A DNA stretch of 64,000 nt, from the NCBI GenBank assembly GCA_023091665.1, contig JALJCQ010000022.1, positions 1 through 64,000 of the forward strand, in the 5' to 3' direction. The notes beneath the pieces are model-generated. The model saw only the letters and a program-made list of their open reading frames with translations, did not search any database and was not told where the DNA came from. Origin of the DNA: Pythium myriotylum. Taxonomy: Eukaryota; Oomycota; Peronosporomycetes; Pythiales; Pythiaceae. Position numbers and translations under genes: made by a program. Positions 40,850 through 49,978 of this stretch are shown in pieces (the stretch's first letter is position 1; each line of letters begins with the position of its first letter).

Positions 40850-43800
40850 ATGAGCCCAAGCCCAGCCGACTCTGCCTCCACCGACTTCGCCTCCCCAGCC
40901 TTCGCCATGGATTCGACCACCCCAGCTCGCATCAACAAGTTCGACGGAACCAACTTCCACACATGGAAGTTCAAGATGCAGATGGTGCTCGAAGAACGCG
41001 ACGTCTGGGAAGTTGTCTGTGGAGAGGTCAAACTCGAGCAGTGCCAGACCGACGCGGACCGAGCCCTCTTCAAGAAGAAGTCTCGCAAGGCGCTCGCGAT
41101 GATCTGTCTCGCGATGGAAGACTCGCAGCTCCCGCTGGTTCGGTCGGCGAGTGGTGCGCAAGATGCATGGTCAAGACTGGAAGAACACTTCGAGAAGAAG
41201 AGCCTTGCCAACAAGCTCTTTCTTCGTCGTCGTTTCTTCACGACCATGATGGAAGAAGGTGACGATGTGCTCACGCACATCAACAAGCTCAAGACCCTGG
41301 CCGAGCAACTCGACGCAGTCGGCGCTCCGGTCAGCGAAGACGACTTGGTGATCACGCTTCTCGGCAGTCTCAGCGAGTCGTACCAGTTCCTCATCACGGC
41401 GTTGGAGTCGCGTGTCGACGCGCTCACGTGGGAACTCGTGACGTCTCGGCTGCTCCATGAAGACATGAAGCGCAAGGAGCAAGGTGGCGACGGAGCCACG
41501 CTTGGCCAGGCGTTCATGACAAGTGACGCGAAGCCCAAGGGCCGTGCAGTCAAGAAGACTGGCACGTGCAACTACTGCGGCAAGATCGGTCATTGGGCCG
41601 CGGAGTGCCACTCGCGTGTCAAGGACAACGGCAACGGCAACGGCAACTCCGGCGGCAACGGCAACGGCAACGGAAACGGAAACGGCAACCCTCGGCAACG
41701 GTTCCAGCGAGCGAACCTTGCGCGAGATGAAGACCCCGGCGAGTACCTGTTCTCGGTCGGGAAGACCCAAGGCAAGTCGAGTCAATCCACGGCGTGGTTG
41801 GTCGACTCGGGTGCGACTCAGCACATGTCGCGAACCAAGCAGTTCATGATGAACTACAAGAAGATTGACCCAGTCGACGTGCATCTGGCCGATGATGGCA
41901 CGGTCCAAGCGGTTGGCGTGGGAGACATTCTCATGTCGATGAAGACTCCAAGCGGTGTCAAGAAGGGTTTGCTCACCAACGTGTGGCATATCCCCAAGCT
42001 CAGCCGCAACCTGTTCTCGGTCGGAAGATTCACGGAGGACGTTGCTCCCGTGACGTTCGACAAGGACGGTTGCTTCGTCGTTCTCAAGGGCGCCAAGCGG
42101 ACCATCGGCACTCGTATCGGCAAGGGTCTGTTCAAGCTCAACATGTCTCCAGTGTCGATTGAAGCAGCCCACGCCGCCAGTACAAGACGAGGTCGCGCCA
42201 TGTCCAAGTCGTACCTGTGGCACCTCCGACTCGGTCACATCGGCTTCAGCGGTCTCGAAGCCATCGTCAAGAAGGACCTCGCCGACGGACTCGACATTGG
42301 GTCTGTGCAAGAGTGGGAGGTCTGTGAAGGCTGTGCACTCGGCAAGCTGACTCGCGTCAAGTTCCAGTCGGGCACGACCAAGCGGTCTGCGAATCTGCTT
42401 GACGTCGTGTACAGCGATGTGGCCGGCCCCATGAAGACTCCGACTTTCGGCGGCATGAAGTACTTCGCCACGTTCACCGACGACAAGTCTCGACTGTGCA
42501 AGTTGTACCTCATGCGGTCCAAGGACGAAGTCTACGACAAGTTCGTCGAGTACGTCAACTGGGCCGAGAACCAGACCGGTCGTCGAGTCAAGGTGCTTCG
42601 AACCGACGGCGGCAGCGAGTACCAGTTGGCCGAGCTTGCCAAGTTCTGCCGCAAGCGTGGCATCGAGCACGACGTCACGCCGCCATACACGCCTCAGTTG
42701 AACGGTGTGGCGGAGCGCATGAACCGAACCATCGGTGAGTGTGGTCGTTGCAAGCTCCACCATGCCAACTTGTCCGACGAGTACTGGGGCGAAGCCGTCA
42801 TGACTGCAGTCGAAGTTCGCAACCGACTTCCGACCCGCGCTCAAGACTTGTACAAGTCGCCGTACGAAGAATGGTACGGGAAGAAGCCCTTGCTCGCCAA
42901 CTTCAAGGTGTTCGGCTGCCATGCGTACGTCCACGTGCCCAAGGAGAAGCGGTCGAAGTTCGACGCCCGAGCCATCTTGTGTCGGTTCCTCGGCTACTCG
43001 GACCACGAGAAGGCGTATCGGTTTGAAGAAATCGCAACCGGCCGGATCGTCATCAGTCGAGACGCGCAGTTCATGGAAGACACATTCGACGATGGCAAGC
43101 GCGAAGAACCCTGGAGCAAGTCCGTCGAGTTCCGCGACGATGAAGATGATGAAGATGAAGCAACCGACAACCAAGATGTTGAAGACATGGGTGAGCAGCC
43201 AGCCTCACCAGCACCAAGTCAGCGCAGCTACGAGCGACCGGAGTGGCAACAGGGCCAGCGGTCGCAGCGTCCAGCAGCACCAGCATCGGCCCAGCAGCCG
43301 AATGTCGACTACGCACCAGGATCCAAGCGCCACTCTCGCACGCACTCGCTCGAGAACCTGGCTGAACCGCCAGTTGAGAAGCGCTACGGACGTGTTGGAC
43401 GCACAAGTGGTGCGACTCCACCACCTACGCAAGGTCCAAGGACATCGCTCGAAGATCTGTCTGCACTGCTCACGTCGATCGAAGAGGAAGGCGTAGAAGA
43501 TGAAGACGAAGAAGGCGAAGACGTGCAAGAACAAGGGGGAGAAGACCAAGATTACGAAGAGTTTGCTCTCGTCGTGAATTCAGGGGGAGAGTTGCCGACA
43601 TCGTTCAAGTCGGCGATGGAATCCGACGACGCCAGCAACTGGAAGGAAGCCTGCGACTCGGAGCTCGAGTCGCTCAAGAAGAACGAGACCTGGGACCTAG
43701 TCCCTTTGCCAGCCGGACGCAAGGCCATCACCAGCAAGTGGGTGTTCAAGGTCAAGGAAACCGCCGAAGGACTCGTCGAACGGTACAAGGCTCGACTCGT

Positions 43801-45217
43801 TGCCAAGGGGTTCCTGCAGAAGTACGGCATCGACTTCGAAGAGACGTTCGCACCCGTCGCCAAGTTCACGTCGATCCGCACCATCCTCAGCATCGCCGCT
43901 CGACACAAGCTCATGATCCATCAGATGGATGTCAAGACGGCGTTCCTGAACGGCAACCTCGACGAAGAAATCTACATGAAGCAGCCCGAAGGCTTCGTCG
44001 ACCAGCGCCAACCCGACTACGTGTGCAAGCTCAAGCGCTCGCTCTACGGTCTCAAGCAGTCGCCACGCATGTGGAACCAGACCATCGACGCCTTCATGCG
44101 CAAGGTCGGCTTCACCAAGTGCGAGATGGACCACTGCGTGTACGTGAAGCGGAGCGGCTCAGCGATGATCTTCGTGGTGATCTACGTCGACGACCTCATC
44201 CTCGCCTGCAACAGCCTCGAGTTGCTCACGGCGACCAAGCGTGCACTCAGCGAACGCTTCGAGATGTCCGACCTCGGCGAACTCAAGTACTGCCTCGGCA
44301 TGGAAGTTGATCAAGACCCCAAGTCCGGCGACGTGACCATGCGGCAGACCAAGTTCCTGCAGTCGATCCTGACCAAGTTCGGCATGCAAGACTGCAAACC
44401 AGTGAGGACTCCTCAAGACCCCGGGCTGAAGCTGACCAAGGCCATGTGTGAAGGTGGTTGCAAGCACGAAGACACCATGAAGAACGTGCCGTACCGAAGT
44501 GCAGTCGGCGCACTCATGTACCTCATGGTCGGCACTCGACCAGACCTCGCAGCGGCAGTCGGCACACTCAGCCAGTTCGCCGCGGACCCGTGTCCAACAC
44601 ACTGGCAAGCTCTCAAGCGTGTGCTCCGGTATCTGCAAGCGACTCCGACCTACGGCCTGCAGTTCTCGGCATCGAACGACGGAAGACTGGTCGGCTACTC
44701 CGACGCCGACTGGGGTGGCGACATCGAGTCACGTCGAAGCACCAGCGGCTACGTGTTCATGCTCAACGGCGGATGCATCAGCTGGCGCAGCAAGAAGCAG
44801 CGAACTGTCGCCCTCTCCTCGACCGAAGCAGAGTACATGGCTCTATCGGAAGCGATCCAAGAAGCCGTGTGGCTCAAGGCGTTCCTGTGCGAACTCGGCG
44901 AAGTTGCAAGCGACCAAGCGCTCACGGTGTACGAAGACAACCAAGGTGCCATCGCGTTGGCCAAGAACCCCGAGTTCCACAAGCGCACCAAGCACATCGA
45001 CATTCGCTACCACTTCGTTCGTGAGAAGGTCGAGGACGGTCAAGTGTCTCTCCAGTATTGCCCGACCCAAGACATGCTTGCCGACATCATGACCAAGCCG
45101 ATCCCCACTGTCCAGTTCGACGTGCTCCGCACCAAGCTTGGTGTTCAAGACGCAGTCGAGTCGAGGGGGAGTGTTGAAGATGATGCGCCTCGAACCCAGC
45201 GTCATCATTCCAGTTGA
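40850..45217 (+). CDS. gag-pol: Family A gag-pol polyprotein, intact
   Basis: 1,455 codons from the ATG in the primer-binding site ([10 protein letters not shown]) to a stop in the 3' LTR (45215-45217). UBN2-type Gag about 1-220; CCHC knuckle C240, C243, H248, C253; NG-rich spacer about 258-282; protease DSGA 319-322; GAG-pre-integrase zinc motif about 450-500; integrase D523, D586, E622; acidic/Pro/Gln tail about 725-875; RT YVDD 1112-1115; RNase H D1285, E1326, D1363. It has private changes around the second integrase Asp ([13 protein letters not shown] for [13 protein letters not shown]) that do not hit catalytic residues. The NG run, acidic DQ run and tail length vary between copies. Confidence 0.95.
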   Translation: MSPSPADSASTDFASPAFAMDSTTPARINKFDGTNFHTWKFKMQMVLEERDVWEVVCGEVKLEQCQTDADRALFKKKSRKALAMICLAMEDSQLPLVRSASGAQDAWSRLEEHFEKKSLANKLFLRRRFFTTMMEEGDDVLTHINKLKTLAEQLDAVGAPVSEDDLVITLLGSLSESYQFLITALESRVDALTWELVTSRLLHEDMKRKEQGGDGATLGQAFMTSDAKPKGRAVKKTGTCNYCGKIGHWAAECHSRVKDNGNGNGNSGGNGNGNGNGNGNPRQRFQRANLARDEDPGEYLFSVGKTQGKSSQSTAWLVDSGATQHMSRTKQFMMNYKKIDPVDVHLADDGTVQAVGVGDILMSMKTPSGVKKGLLTNVWHIPKLSRNLFSVGRFTEDVAPVTFDKDGCFVVLKGAKRTIGTRIGKGLFKLNMSPVSIEAAHAASTRRGRAMSKSYLWHLRLGHIGFSGLEAIVKKDLADGLDIGSVQEWEVCEGCALGKLTRVKFQSGTTKRSANLLDVVYSDVAGPMKTPTFGGMKYFATFTDDKSRLCKLYLMRSKDEVYDKFVEYVNWAENQTGRRVKVLRTDGGSEYQLAELAKFCRKRGIEHDVTPPYTPQLNGVAERMNRTIGECGRCKLHHANLSDEYWGEAVMTAVEVRNRLPTRAQDLYKSPYEEWYGKKPLLANFKVFGCHAYVHVPKEKRSKFDARAILCRFLGYSDHEKAYRFEEIATGRIVISRDAQFMEDTFDDGKREEPWSKSVEFRDDEDDEDEATDNQDVEDMGEQPASPAPSQRSYERPEWQQGQRSQRPAAPASAQQPNVDYAPGSKRHSRTHSLENLAEPPVEKRYGRVGRTSGATPPPTQGPRTSLEDLSALLTSIEEEGVEDEDEEGEDVQEQGGEDQDYEEFALVVNSGGELPTSFKSAMESDDASNWKEACDSELESLKKNETWDLVPLPAGRKAITSKWVFKVKETAEGLVERYKARLVAKGFLQKYGIDFEETFAPVAKFTSIRTILSIAARHKLMIHQMDVKTAFLNGNLDEEIYMKQPEGFVDQRQPDYVCKLKRSLYGLKQSPRMWNQTIDAFMRKVGFTKCEMDHCVYVKRSGSAMIFVVIYVDDLILACNSLELLTATKRALSERFEMSDLGELKYCLGMEVDQDPKSGDVTMRQTKFLQSILTKFGMQDCKPVRTPQDPGLKLTKAMCEGGCKHEDTMKNVPYRSAVGALMYLMVGTRPDLAAAVGTLSQFAADPCPTHWQALKRVLRYLQATPTYGLQFSASNDGRLVGYSDADWGGDIESRRSTSGYVFMLNGGCISWRSKKQRTVALSSTEAEYMALSEAIQEAVWLKAFLCELGEVASDQALTVYEDNQGAIALAKNPEFHKRTKHIDIRYHFVREKVEDGQVSLQYCPTQDMLADIMTKPIPTVQFDVLRTKLGVQDAVESRGSVEDDAPRTQRHHSS
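43533..43544 (+). promoter_or_regulatory. Internal polypurine-like tract 1 (AAGGGGGAGAAG)
   Basis: A purine run in the integrase tail whose core GGGGGAG equals that of the terminal polypurine tract. It is present in all copies retaining this region. A role as a second plus-strand primer is only a possibility. Confidence 0.35.
43582..43591 (+). promoter_or_regulatory. Internal polypurine-like tract 2 (AGGGGGAGAG)
   Basis: It lies at the integrase-RT boundary and also has the GGGGGAG core. In the fragment at the left edge of the window the LTR junction (1490) lies three bases beyond this tract (1477-1486). One G is missing from it in the fragments at 13876-14548 and 17302-20003. Confidence 0.35.
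45163..45171 (+). promoter_or_regulatory. Family A polypurine tract
   Basis: GAGGGGGAG directly abuts the 3' LTR. Identical tracts precede the LTRs at 16943 and 54331 and, inverted, follow those ending at 4498, 9172 and 59111. It lies inside the coding frame (ESRGSV). Confidence 0.85.
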
Positions 45218-45515
45218 AGCTCGGCTGTAGAAGATTCTCCTGCAGAAGATTCTCCTGCAGAAGATTCTCCGTGGAAGATTCGACATGTGGAAGATTTTCC
45301 GTCTGGTTCTGGTTTGAATCCAGTGCCACCCATCGACTTCGTTGAAGTATCCACGAAGTCAGTCTATGTTTGCATATGTTTACGATAGGTAGGACATACA
45401 TTTGATTGTGGTAGCGTAGGACACACACAGACGGCTTAGAGGTAGCAGTAGCGAACTAAGTCCCGATCAATTCACTTTGCATTTTGCATCCCACCAACCA
45501 AGCGACCTTCCAACA
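45172..45515 (+). repeat. Family A LTR (+), 344-bp variant, 3' LTR of copy 40487-45515
   Basis: It has a single copy of the 14-bp repeat and a rearranged GAAGATTC block with an extra CTGCAGAAGATTCTC unit. It is followed by AAGAC and the first truncated gag unit. Confidence 0.93.
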
Positions 45516-45723
45516 AAGACGACTTGGTGATCACGCTTCTCGGCAGTCTCAGCGAGTCGTACCAGTTCCTCATCACGGCGTTGGAGTCGCGTGTCGACGC
45601 GCTCACGTGGGAACTCGTGATGTCTCGGCTGCTCCATGAAGACATGAAGCGCAAGGAGCAAGGTGGCGACGGAGCCACGCTTGGCCAAGCGTTCATGACA
45701 AGTGACGCGAAGCCCAAGGGCCG

Positions 45724-46081
45724 TGTTGAAGATGATGCGCCTCGAACCCAGCGTCATCATTCCAGTTGAAGCTCGGCAGTTGAAGCTCGGCTGTAGAAGA
45801 TTCTCCTGCAGAAGATTCTCCGTGGAAGATTCGACATGTGAAAGATTCGACATGTGGAAGATTTTCCGTCTGGTTCTGGTTGAATCCAGTGCCACCCATC
45901 GACTTCGTTGAAGTATCCACGAAGTCAGTTTATGTTTGCATATGTTTACGATAGGTAGGACATACATTTGATTATGGTAGCGTAGGACACACACAGACGG
46001 CTTAGAGGTAGCAGTAGCGAACTAAGTCCCGATCAATTCACTTTGCATTTTGCATCCCACCAACCAAGCGACCTTCCAACA
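45724..46081 (+). repeat. Family A LTR (+), array unit 1
   Basis: 358 bp; one T is missing in CTGGTTGAATCC. It carries the GTGAAAGATTCG change in its fourth motif, shared by all LTRs of the array. Confidence 0.93.
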
Positions 46082-46289
46082 AAGACGACTTGGTGATCAC
46101 GCTTCTCGGCAGTCTCAGCGAGTCGTACCAGTTCCTCATCACGGCGTTGGAGTCGCGTGTCGACGCGCTCACGTGGGAACTCGTGACGTCTCGGCTGCTC
46201 CATGAAGACATGAAGCGCAAGGAGCAAGGTGGCGACGGAGCCACGCTTGGCCAAGCGTTCATGACAAGTGACGCGAAGCCCAAGGGCCG

Positions 46290-46648
46290 TGTTGAAGATG
46301 ATGCGCCTCGAACCCAGCGTCATCATTCCAGTTGAAGCTCGGCAGTTGAAGCTCGGCTGTAGAAGATTCTCCTGCAGAAGATTCTCCGTGGAAGATTCGA
46401 CATGTGAAAGATTCGACATGTGGAAGATTTTCCGTCTGGTTCTGGTTTGAATCCAGTGCCACCCATCGACTTCGTTGAAGTATCCACGAAGTCAGTTTAT
46501 GTTTGCATATGTTTACGATAGGTAGGACATACATTTGATTATGGTAGCGTAGGACACACACAGACGGCTTAGAGGTAGCAGTAGCGAACTAAGTCCCGAT
46601 CAATTCACTTTGCATTTTGCATCCCACCAACCAAGCGACCTTCCAACA
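46290..46648 (+). repeat. Family A LTR (+), array unit 2
   Basis: 359 bp, same variant as its array neighbours, ending CAACA before AAGAC at 46649. Confidence 0.94.
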
Positions 46649-46856
46649 AAGACGACTTGGTGATCACGCTTCTCGGCAGTCTCAGCGAGTCGTACCAGTT
46701 CCTCATCACGGCGTTGGAGTCGCGTGTCGACGCGCTCACGTGGGAACTCGTGACGTCTCGGCTGCTCCATGAAGACATGAAGCGCAAGGAGCAAGGTGGC
46801 GACGGAGCCACGCTTGGCCAAGCGTTCATGACAAGTGACGCGAAGCCCAAGGGCCG

Positions 46857-47215
46857 TGTTGAAGATGATGCGCCTCGAACCCAGCGTCATCATTCCAGTT
46901 GAAGCTCGGCAGTTGAAGCTCGGCTGTAGAAGATTCTCCTGCAGAAGATTCTCCGTGGAAGATTCGACATGTGAAAGATTCGACATGTGGAAGATTTTCC
47001 GTCTGGTTCTGGTTTGAATCCAGTGCCACCCATCGACTTCGTTGAAGTATCCACGAAGTCAGTTTATGTTTGCATATGTTTACGATAGGTAGGACATACA
47101 TTTGATTATGGTAGCGTAGGACACACACAGACGGCTTAGAGGTAGCAGTAGCGAACTAAGTCCCGATCAATTCACTTTGCATTTTGCATCCCACCAACCA
47201 AGCGACCTTCCAACA
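46857..47215 (+). repeat. Family A LTR (+), array unit 3
   Basis: 359 bp, no difference seen from the unit 2 LTR. Confidence 0.94.
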
Positions 47216-47423
47216 AAGACGACTTGGTGATCACGCTTCTCGGCAGTCTCAGCGAGTCGTACCAGTTCCTCATCACGGCGTTGGAGTCGCGTGTCGACGC
47301 GCTCACGTGGGAACTCGTGACGTCTCGGCTGCTCCATGAAGACATGAAGCGCAAGGAGCAAGGTGGCGACGGAGCCACGCTTGGCCAAGCGTTCATGACA
47401 AGTGACGCGAAGCCCAAGGGCCG

Positions 47424-47782
47424 TGTTGAAGATGATGCGCCTCGAACCCAGCGTCATCATTCCAGTTGAAGCTCGGCAGTTGAAGCTCGGCTGTAGAAGA
47501 TTCTCCTGCAGAAGATTCTCCGTGGAAGATTCGACATGTGAAAGATTCGACATGTGGAAGATTTTCCGTCTGGTTCTGGTTTGAATCCAGTGCCACCCAT
47601 CGACTTCGTTGAAGTATCCACGAAGTCAGTTTATGTTTGCATATGTTTACGATAGGTAGGACATACATTTGATTATGGTAGCGTAGGACACACACAGACG
47701 GCTTAGAGGTAGCAGTAGCGAACTAAGTCCCGATCAATTCACTTTGCATTTTGCATCCCACCAACCAAGCGACCTTCCAACA
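47424..47782 (+). repeat. Family A LTR (+), array unit 4
   Basis: 359 bp, no difference seen from the unit 2 LTR. Confidence 0.94.
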
Positions 47783-47990
47783 AAGACGACTTGGTGATCA
47801 CGCTTCTCGGCAGTCTCAGCGAGTCGTACCAGTTCCTCATCACGGCGTTGGAGTCGCGTGTCGACGCGCTCACGTGGGAACTCGTGACGTCTCGGCTGCT
47901 CCATGAAGACATGAAGCGCAAGGAGCAAGGTGGCGACGGAGCCACGCTTGGCCAAGCGTTCATGACAAGTGACGCGAAGCCCAAGGGCCG

Positions 47991-48349
47991 TGTTGAAGAT
48001 GATGCGCCTCGAACCCAGCGTCATCATTCCAGTTGAAGCTCGGCAGTTGAAGCTCGGCTGTAGAAGATTCTCCTGCAGAAGATTCTCCGTGGAAGATTCG
48101 ACATGTGAAAGATTCGACATGTGGAAGATTTTCCGTCTGGTTCTGGTTTGAATCCAGTGCCACCCATCGACTTCGTTGAAGTATCCACGAAGTCAGTTTA
48201 TGTTTGCATATGTTTACGATAGGTAGGACATACATTTGATTATGGTAGCGTAGGACACACACAGACGGCTTAGAGGTAGCAGTAGCGAACTAAGTCCCGA
48301 TCAATTCACTTTGCATTTTGCATCCCACCAACCAAGCGACCTTCCAACA
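47991..48349 (+). repeat. Family A LTR (+), end of array, also 5' LTR of the truncated gag at 48354
   Basis: 359 bp, followed by the primer-binding site at 48350 instead of another scrap, so it has a normal 5'-LTR context on its right. Confidence 0.94.
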
Positions 48350-48353
48350 GGTT

Positions 48354-49094
48354 ATGAGCCCAAGCCCAGCCGACTCTGCCTCCACCGACTTCGCCTCCCC
48401 AGCCTTCGCCATGGATTCGACCACCCCAGCCCGCATCAACAAGTTCGACGGAACCAACTTCCACACATGGAAGTTCAAGATGCAGATGGTGCTCGAAGAA
48501 CGCGACGTCTGGGAAGTTGTCTGTGGAGAGGTCAAACTCGAGCAGTGCCAGACCGACGCGGACCGAGCCCTCTTCAAGAAGAAGTCTCGCAAGGCGCTCG
48601 CGATGATCTGTCTCGCGATGGAAGACTCGCAGCTCCCGCTGGTTCGGTCGGCGAGTGGTGCGCAAGATGCATGGTCAAGACTGGAAGAACACTTCGAGAA
48701 GAAGAGCCTTGCCAACAAGCTCTTTCTTCGTCGTCGTTTCTTCACGACCATGATGGAAGAAGGTGACGATGTGCTCACGCACATCAACAAGCTCAAGACC
48801 CTGGCCGAGCAACTCGACGCAGTCGGCGCTCCGGTCAGCGAAGACGACTTGGTGATCACGCTTCTCGGCAGTCTCAGCGAGTCGTACCAGTTCCTCATCA
48901 CGGCGTTGGAGTCGCGTGTCGACGCGCTCACGTGGGAACTCGTGACGTCTCGGCTGCTCCATGAAGACATGAAGCGCAAGGAGCAAGGTGGCGACGGAGC
49001 CACGCTTGGCCAAGCGTTCATGACAAGTGACGCGAAGCCCAAGGGCCGTGTTGAAGATGATGCGCCTCGAACCCAGCGTCATCATTCCAGTTGA
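48354..49094 (+). pseudogene. Truncated family A gag (246 codons) with its own LTR promoter
   Basis: It starts at the normal ATG in the primer-binding site and covers the UBN2-type Gag to KPKGR, then is cut by an LTR at 49049 and ends after 14 LTR-encoded residues (stop 49092-49094). The CCHC knuckle, protease and pol are missing. Its last 208 bp (48841-49048) are the scrap amplified in the neighbouring array, so this is the likely parent of those units. With an intact LTR and start codon it could be expressed as a truncated Gag; truncated Gag proteins restrict Ty1 in yeast. Such a role here is speculative. Confidence 0.9.
49044..49048. repeat. Possible target-site duplication, left copy (GGCCG)
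   Basis: The last five bases of truncated gag before the LTR at 49049. The same five bases follow the last LTR at 63972-63976, where gag resumes with the next codons. All six array scraps also end in GGCCG, so this is one of several equivalent left copies. Confidence 0.65.
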
Positions 49095-49407
49095 AGCTCG
49101 GCAGTTGAAGCTCGGCTGTAGAAGATTCTCCTGCAGAAGATTCTCCGTGGAAGATTCGACATGTGAAAGATTCGACATGTGGAAGATTTTCCGTCTGGTT
49201 CTGGTTTGAATCCAGTGCCACCCATCGACTTCGTTGAAGTATCCACGAAGTCAGTTTATGTTTGCATATGTTTACGATAGGTAGGACATACATTTGATTA
49301 TGGTAGCGTAGGACACACACAGACGGCTTAGAGGTAGCAGTAGCGAACTAAGTCCCGATCAATTCACTTTGCATTTTGCATCCCACCAACCAAGCGACCT
49401 TCCAACA
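49049..49407 (+). repeat. Family A LTR (+) after the truncated gag
   Basis: 359 bp, array variant, between GGCCG and the sixth gag scrap. Confidence 0.94.
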
Positions 49408-49974
49408 AAGACGACTTGGTGATCACGCTTCTCGGCAGTCTCAGCGAGTCGTACCAGTTCCTCATCACGGCGTTGGAGTCGCGTGTCGACGCGCTCACGT
49501 GGGAACTCGTGACGTCTCGGCTGCTCCATGAAGACATGAAGCGCAAGGAGCAAGGTGGCGACGGAGCCACGCTTGGCCAAGCGTTCATGACAAGTGACGC
49601 GAAGCCCAAGGGCCGTGTTGAAGATGATGCGCCTCGAACCCAGCGTCATCATTCCAGTTGAAGCTCGGCAGTTGAAGCTCGGCTGTAGAAGATTCTCCTG
49701 CAGAAGATTCTCCGTGGAAGATTCGACATGTGAAAGATTCGACATGTGGAAGATTTTCCGTCTGGTTCTGGTTTGAATCCAGTGCCACCCATCGACTTCG
49801 TTGAAGTATCCACGAAGTCAGTTTATGTTTGCATATGTTTACGATAGGTAGGACATACATTTGATTATGGTAGCGTAGGACACACACAGACGGCTTAGAG
49901 GTAGCAGTAGCGAACTAAGTCCCGATCAATTCACTTTGCATTTTGCATCCCACCAACCAAGCGACCTTCCAACA
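49408..49974 (+). repeat. Sixth 567-bp unit: gag scrap 49408-49615 plus LTR 49616-49974
   Basis: Same scrap boundaries (AAGAC...GGCCG) and LTR variant as the main array, separated from it by the truncated gag. Its LTR doubles as 5' LTR of the intact copy starting at 49975. Confidence 0.94.
49616..49974 (+). repeat. Family A LTR (+), 5' LTR of copy 49616-54688
   Basis: 359 bp, array variant (GTGAAAGATTCG), followed by the primer-binding site at 49975. Confidence 0.95.
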
Positions 49975-49978
49975 GGTT

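Larger units (their letters stand above)
40487..45515 (+). mobile_element. Complete family A Copia element (plus strand)
   Basis: LTRs 40487-40845 (359 bp) and 45172-45515 (344 bp, repeat-number variant), primer-binding site 40846-40857, polypurine tract 45163-45171. Left flank GAGAA and right flank AAGAC do not match, so at least one end has been exchanged by recombination since insertion. Confidence 0.92.
45516..48349 (+). repeat. Tandem array of five ~567-bp units, each a 208-bp gag scrap plus a family A LTR
   Basis: Gag scraps at 45516-45723, 46082-46289, 46649-46856, 47216-47423 and 47783-47990, each running from AAGACGACTTGG to AAGGGCCG ([10 protein letters not shown] to KPKGR). Each is followed by an LTR of 358-359 bp. 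Units 2-5 read as virtually identical 567-bp copies; unit 1 differs by a substitution in the scrap and a one-base deletion in its LTR. A sixth unit lies at 49408-49974. This is a satellite-like array generated from LTR retrotransposon pieces. Confidence 0.95.

Noticed and set aside
45516..49974. Regular repeat-spacer pattern that could be mistaken for a CRISPR array
   Set aside because: Repeat and spacer are 359 and 208 bp, the spacers are identical to each other, and both parts are pieces of family A. No cas genes exist and the host is eukaryotic.
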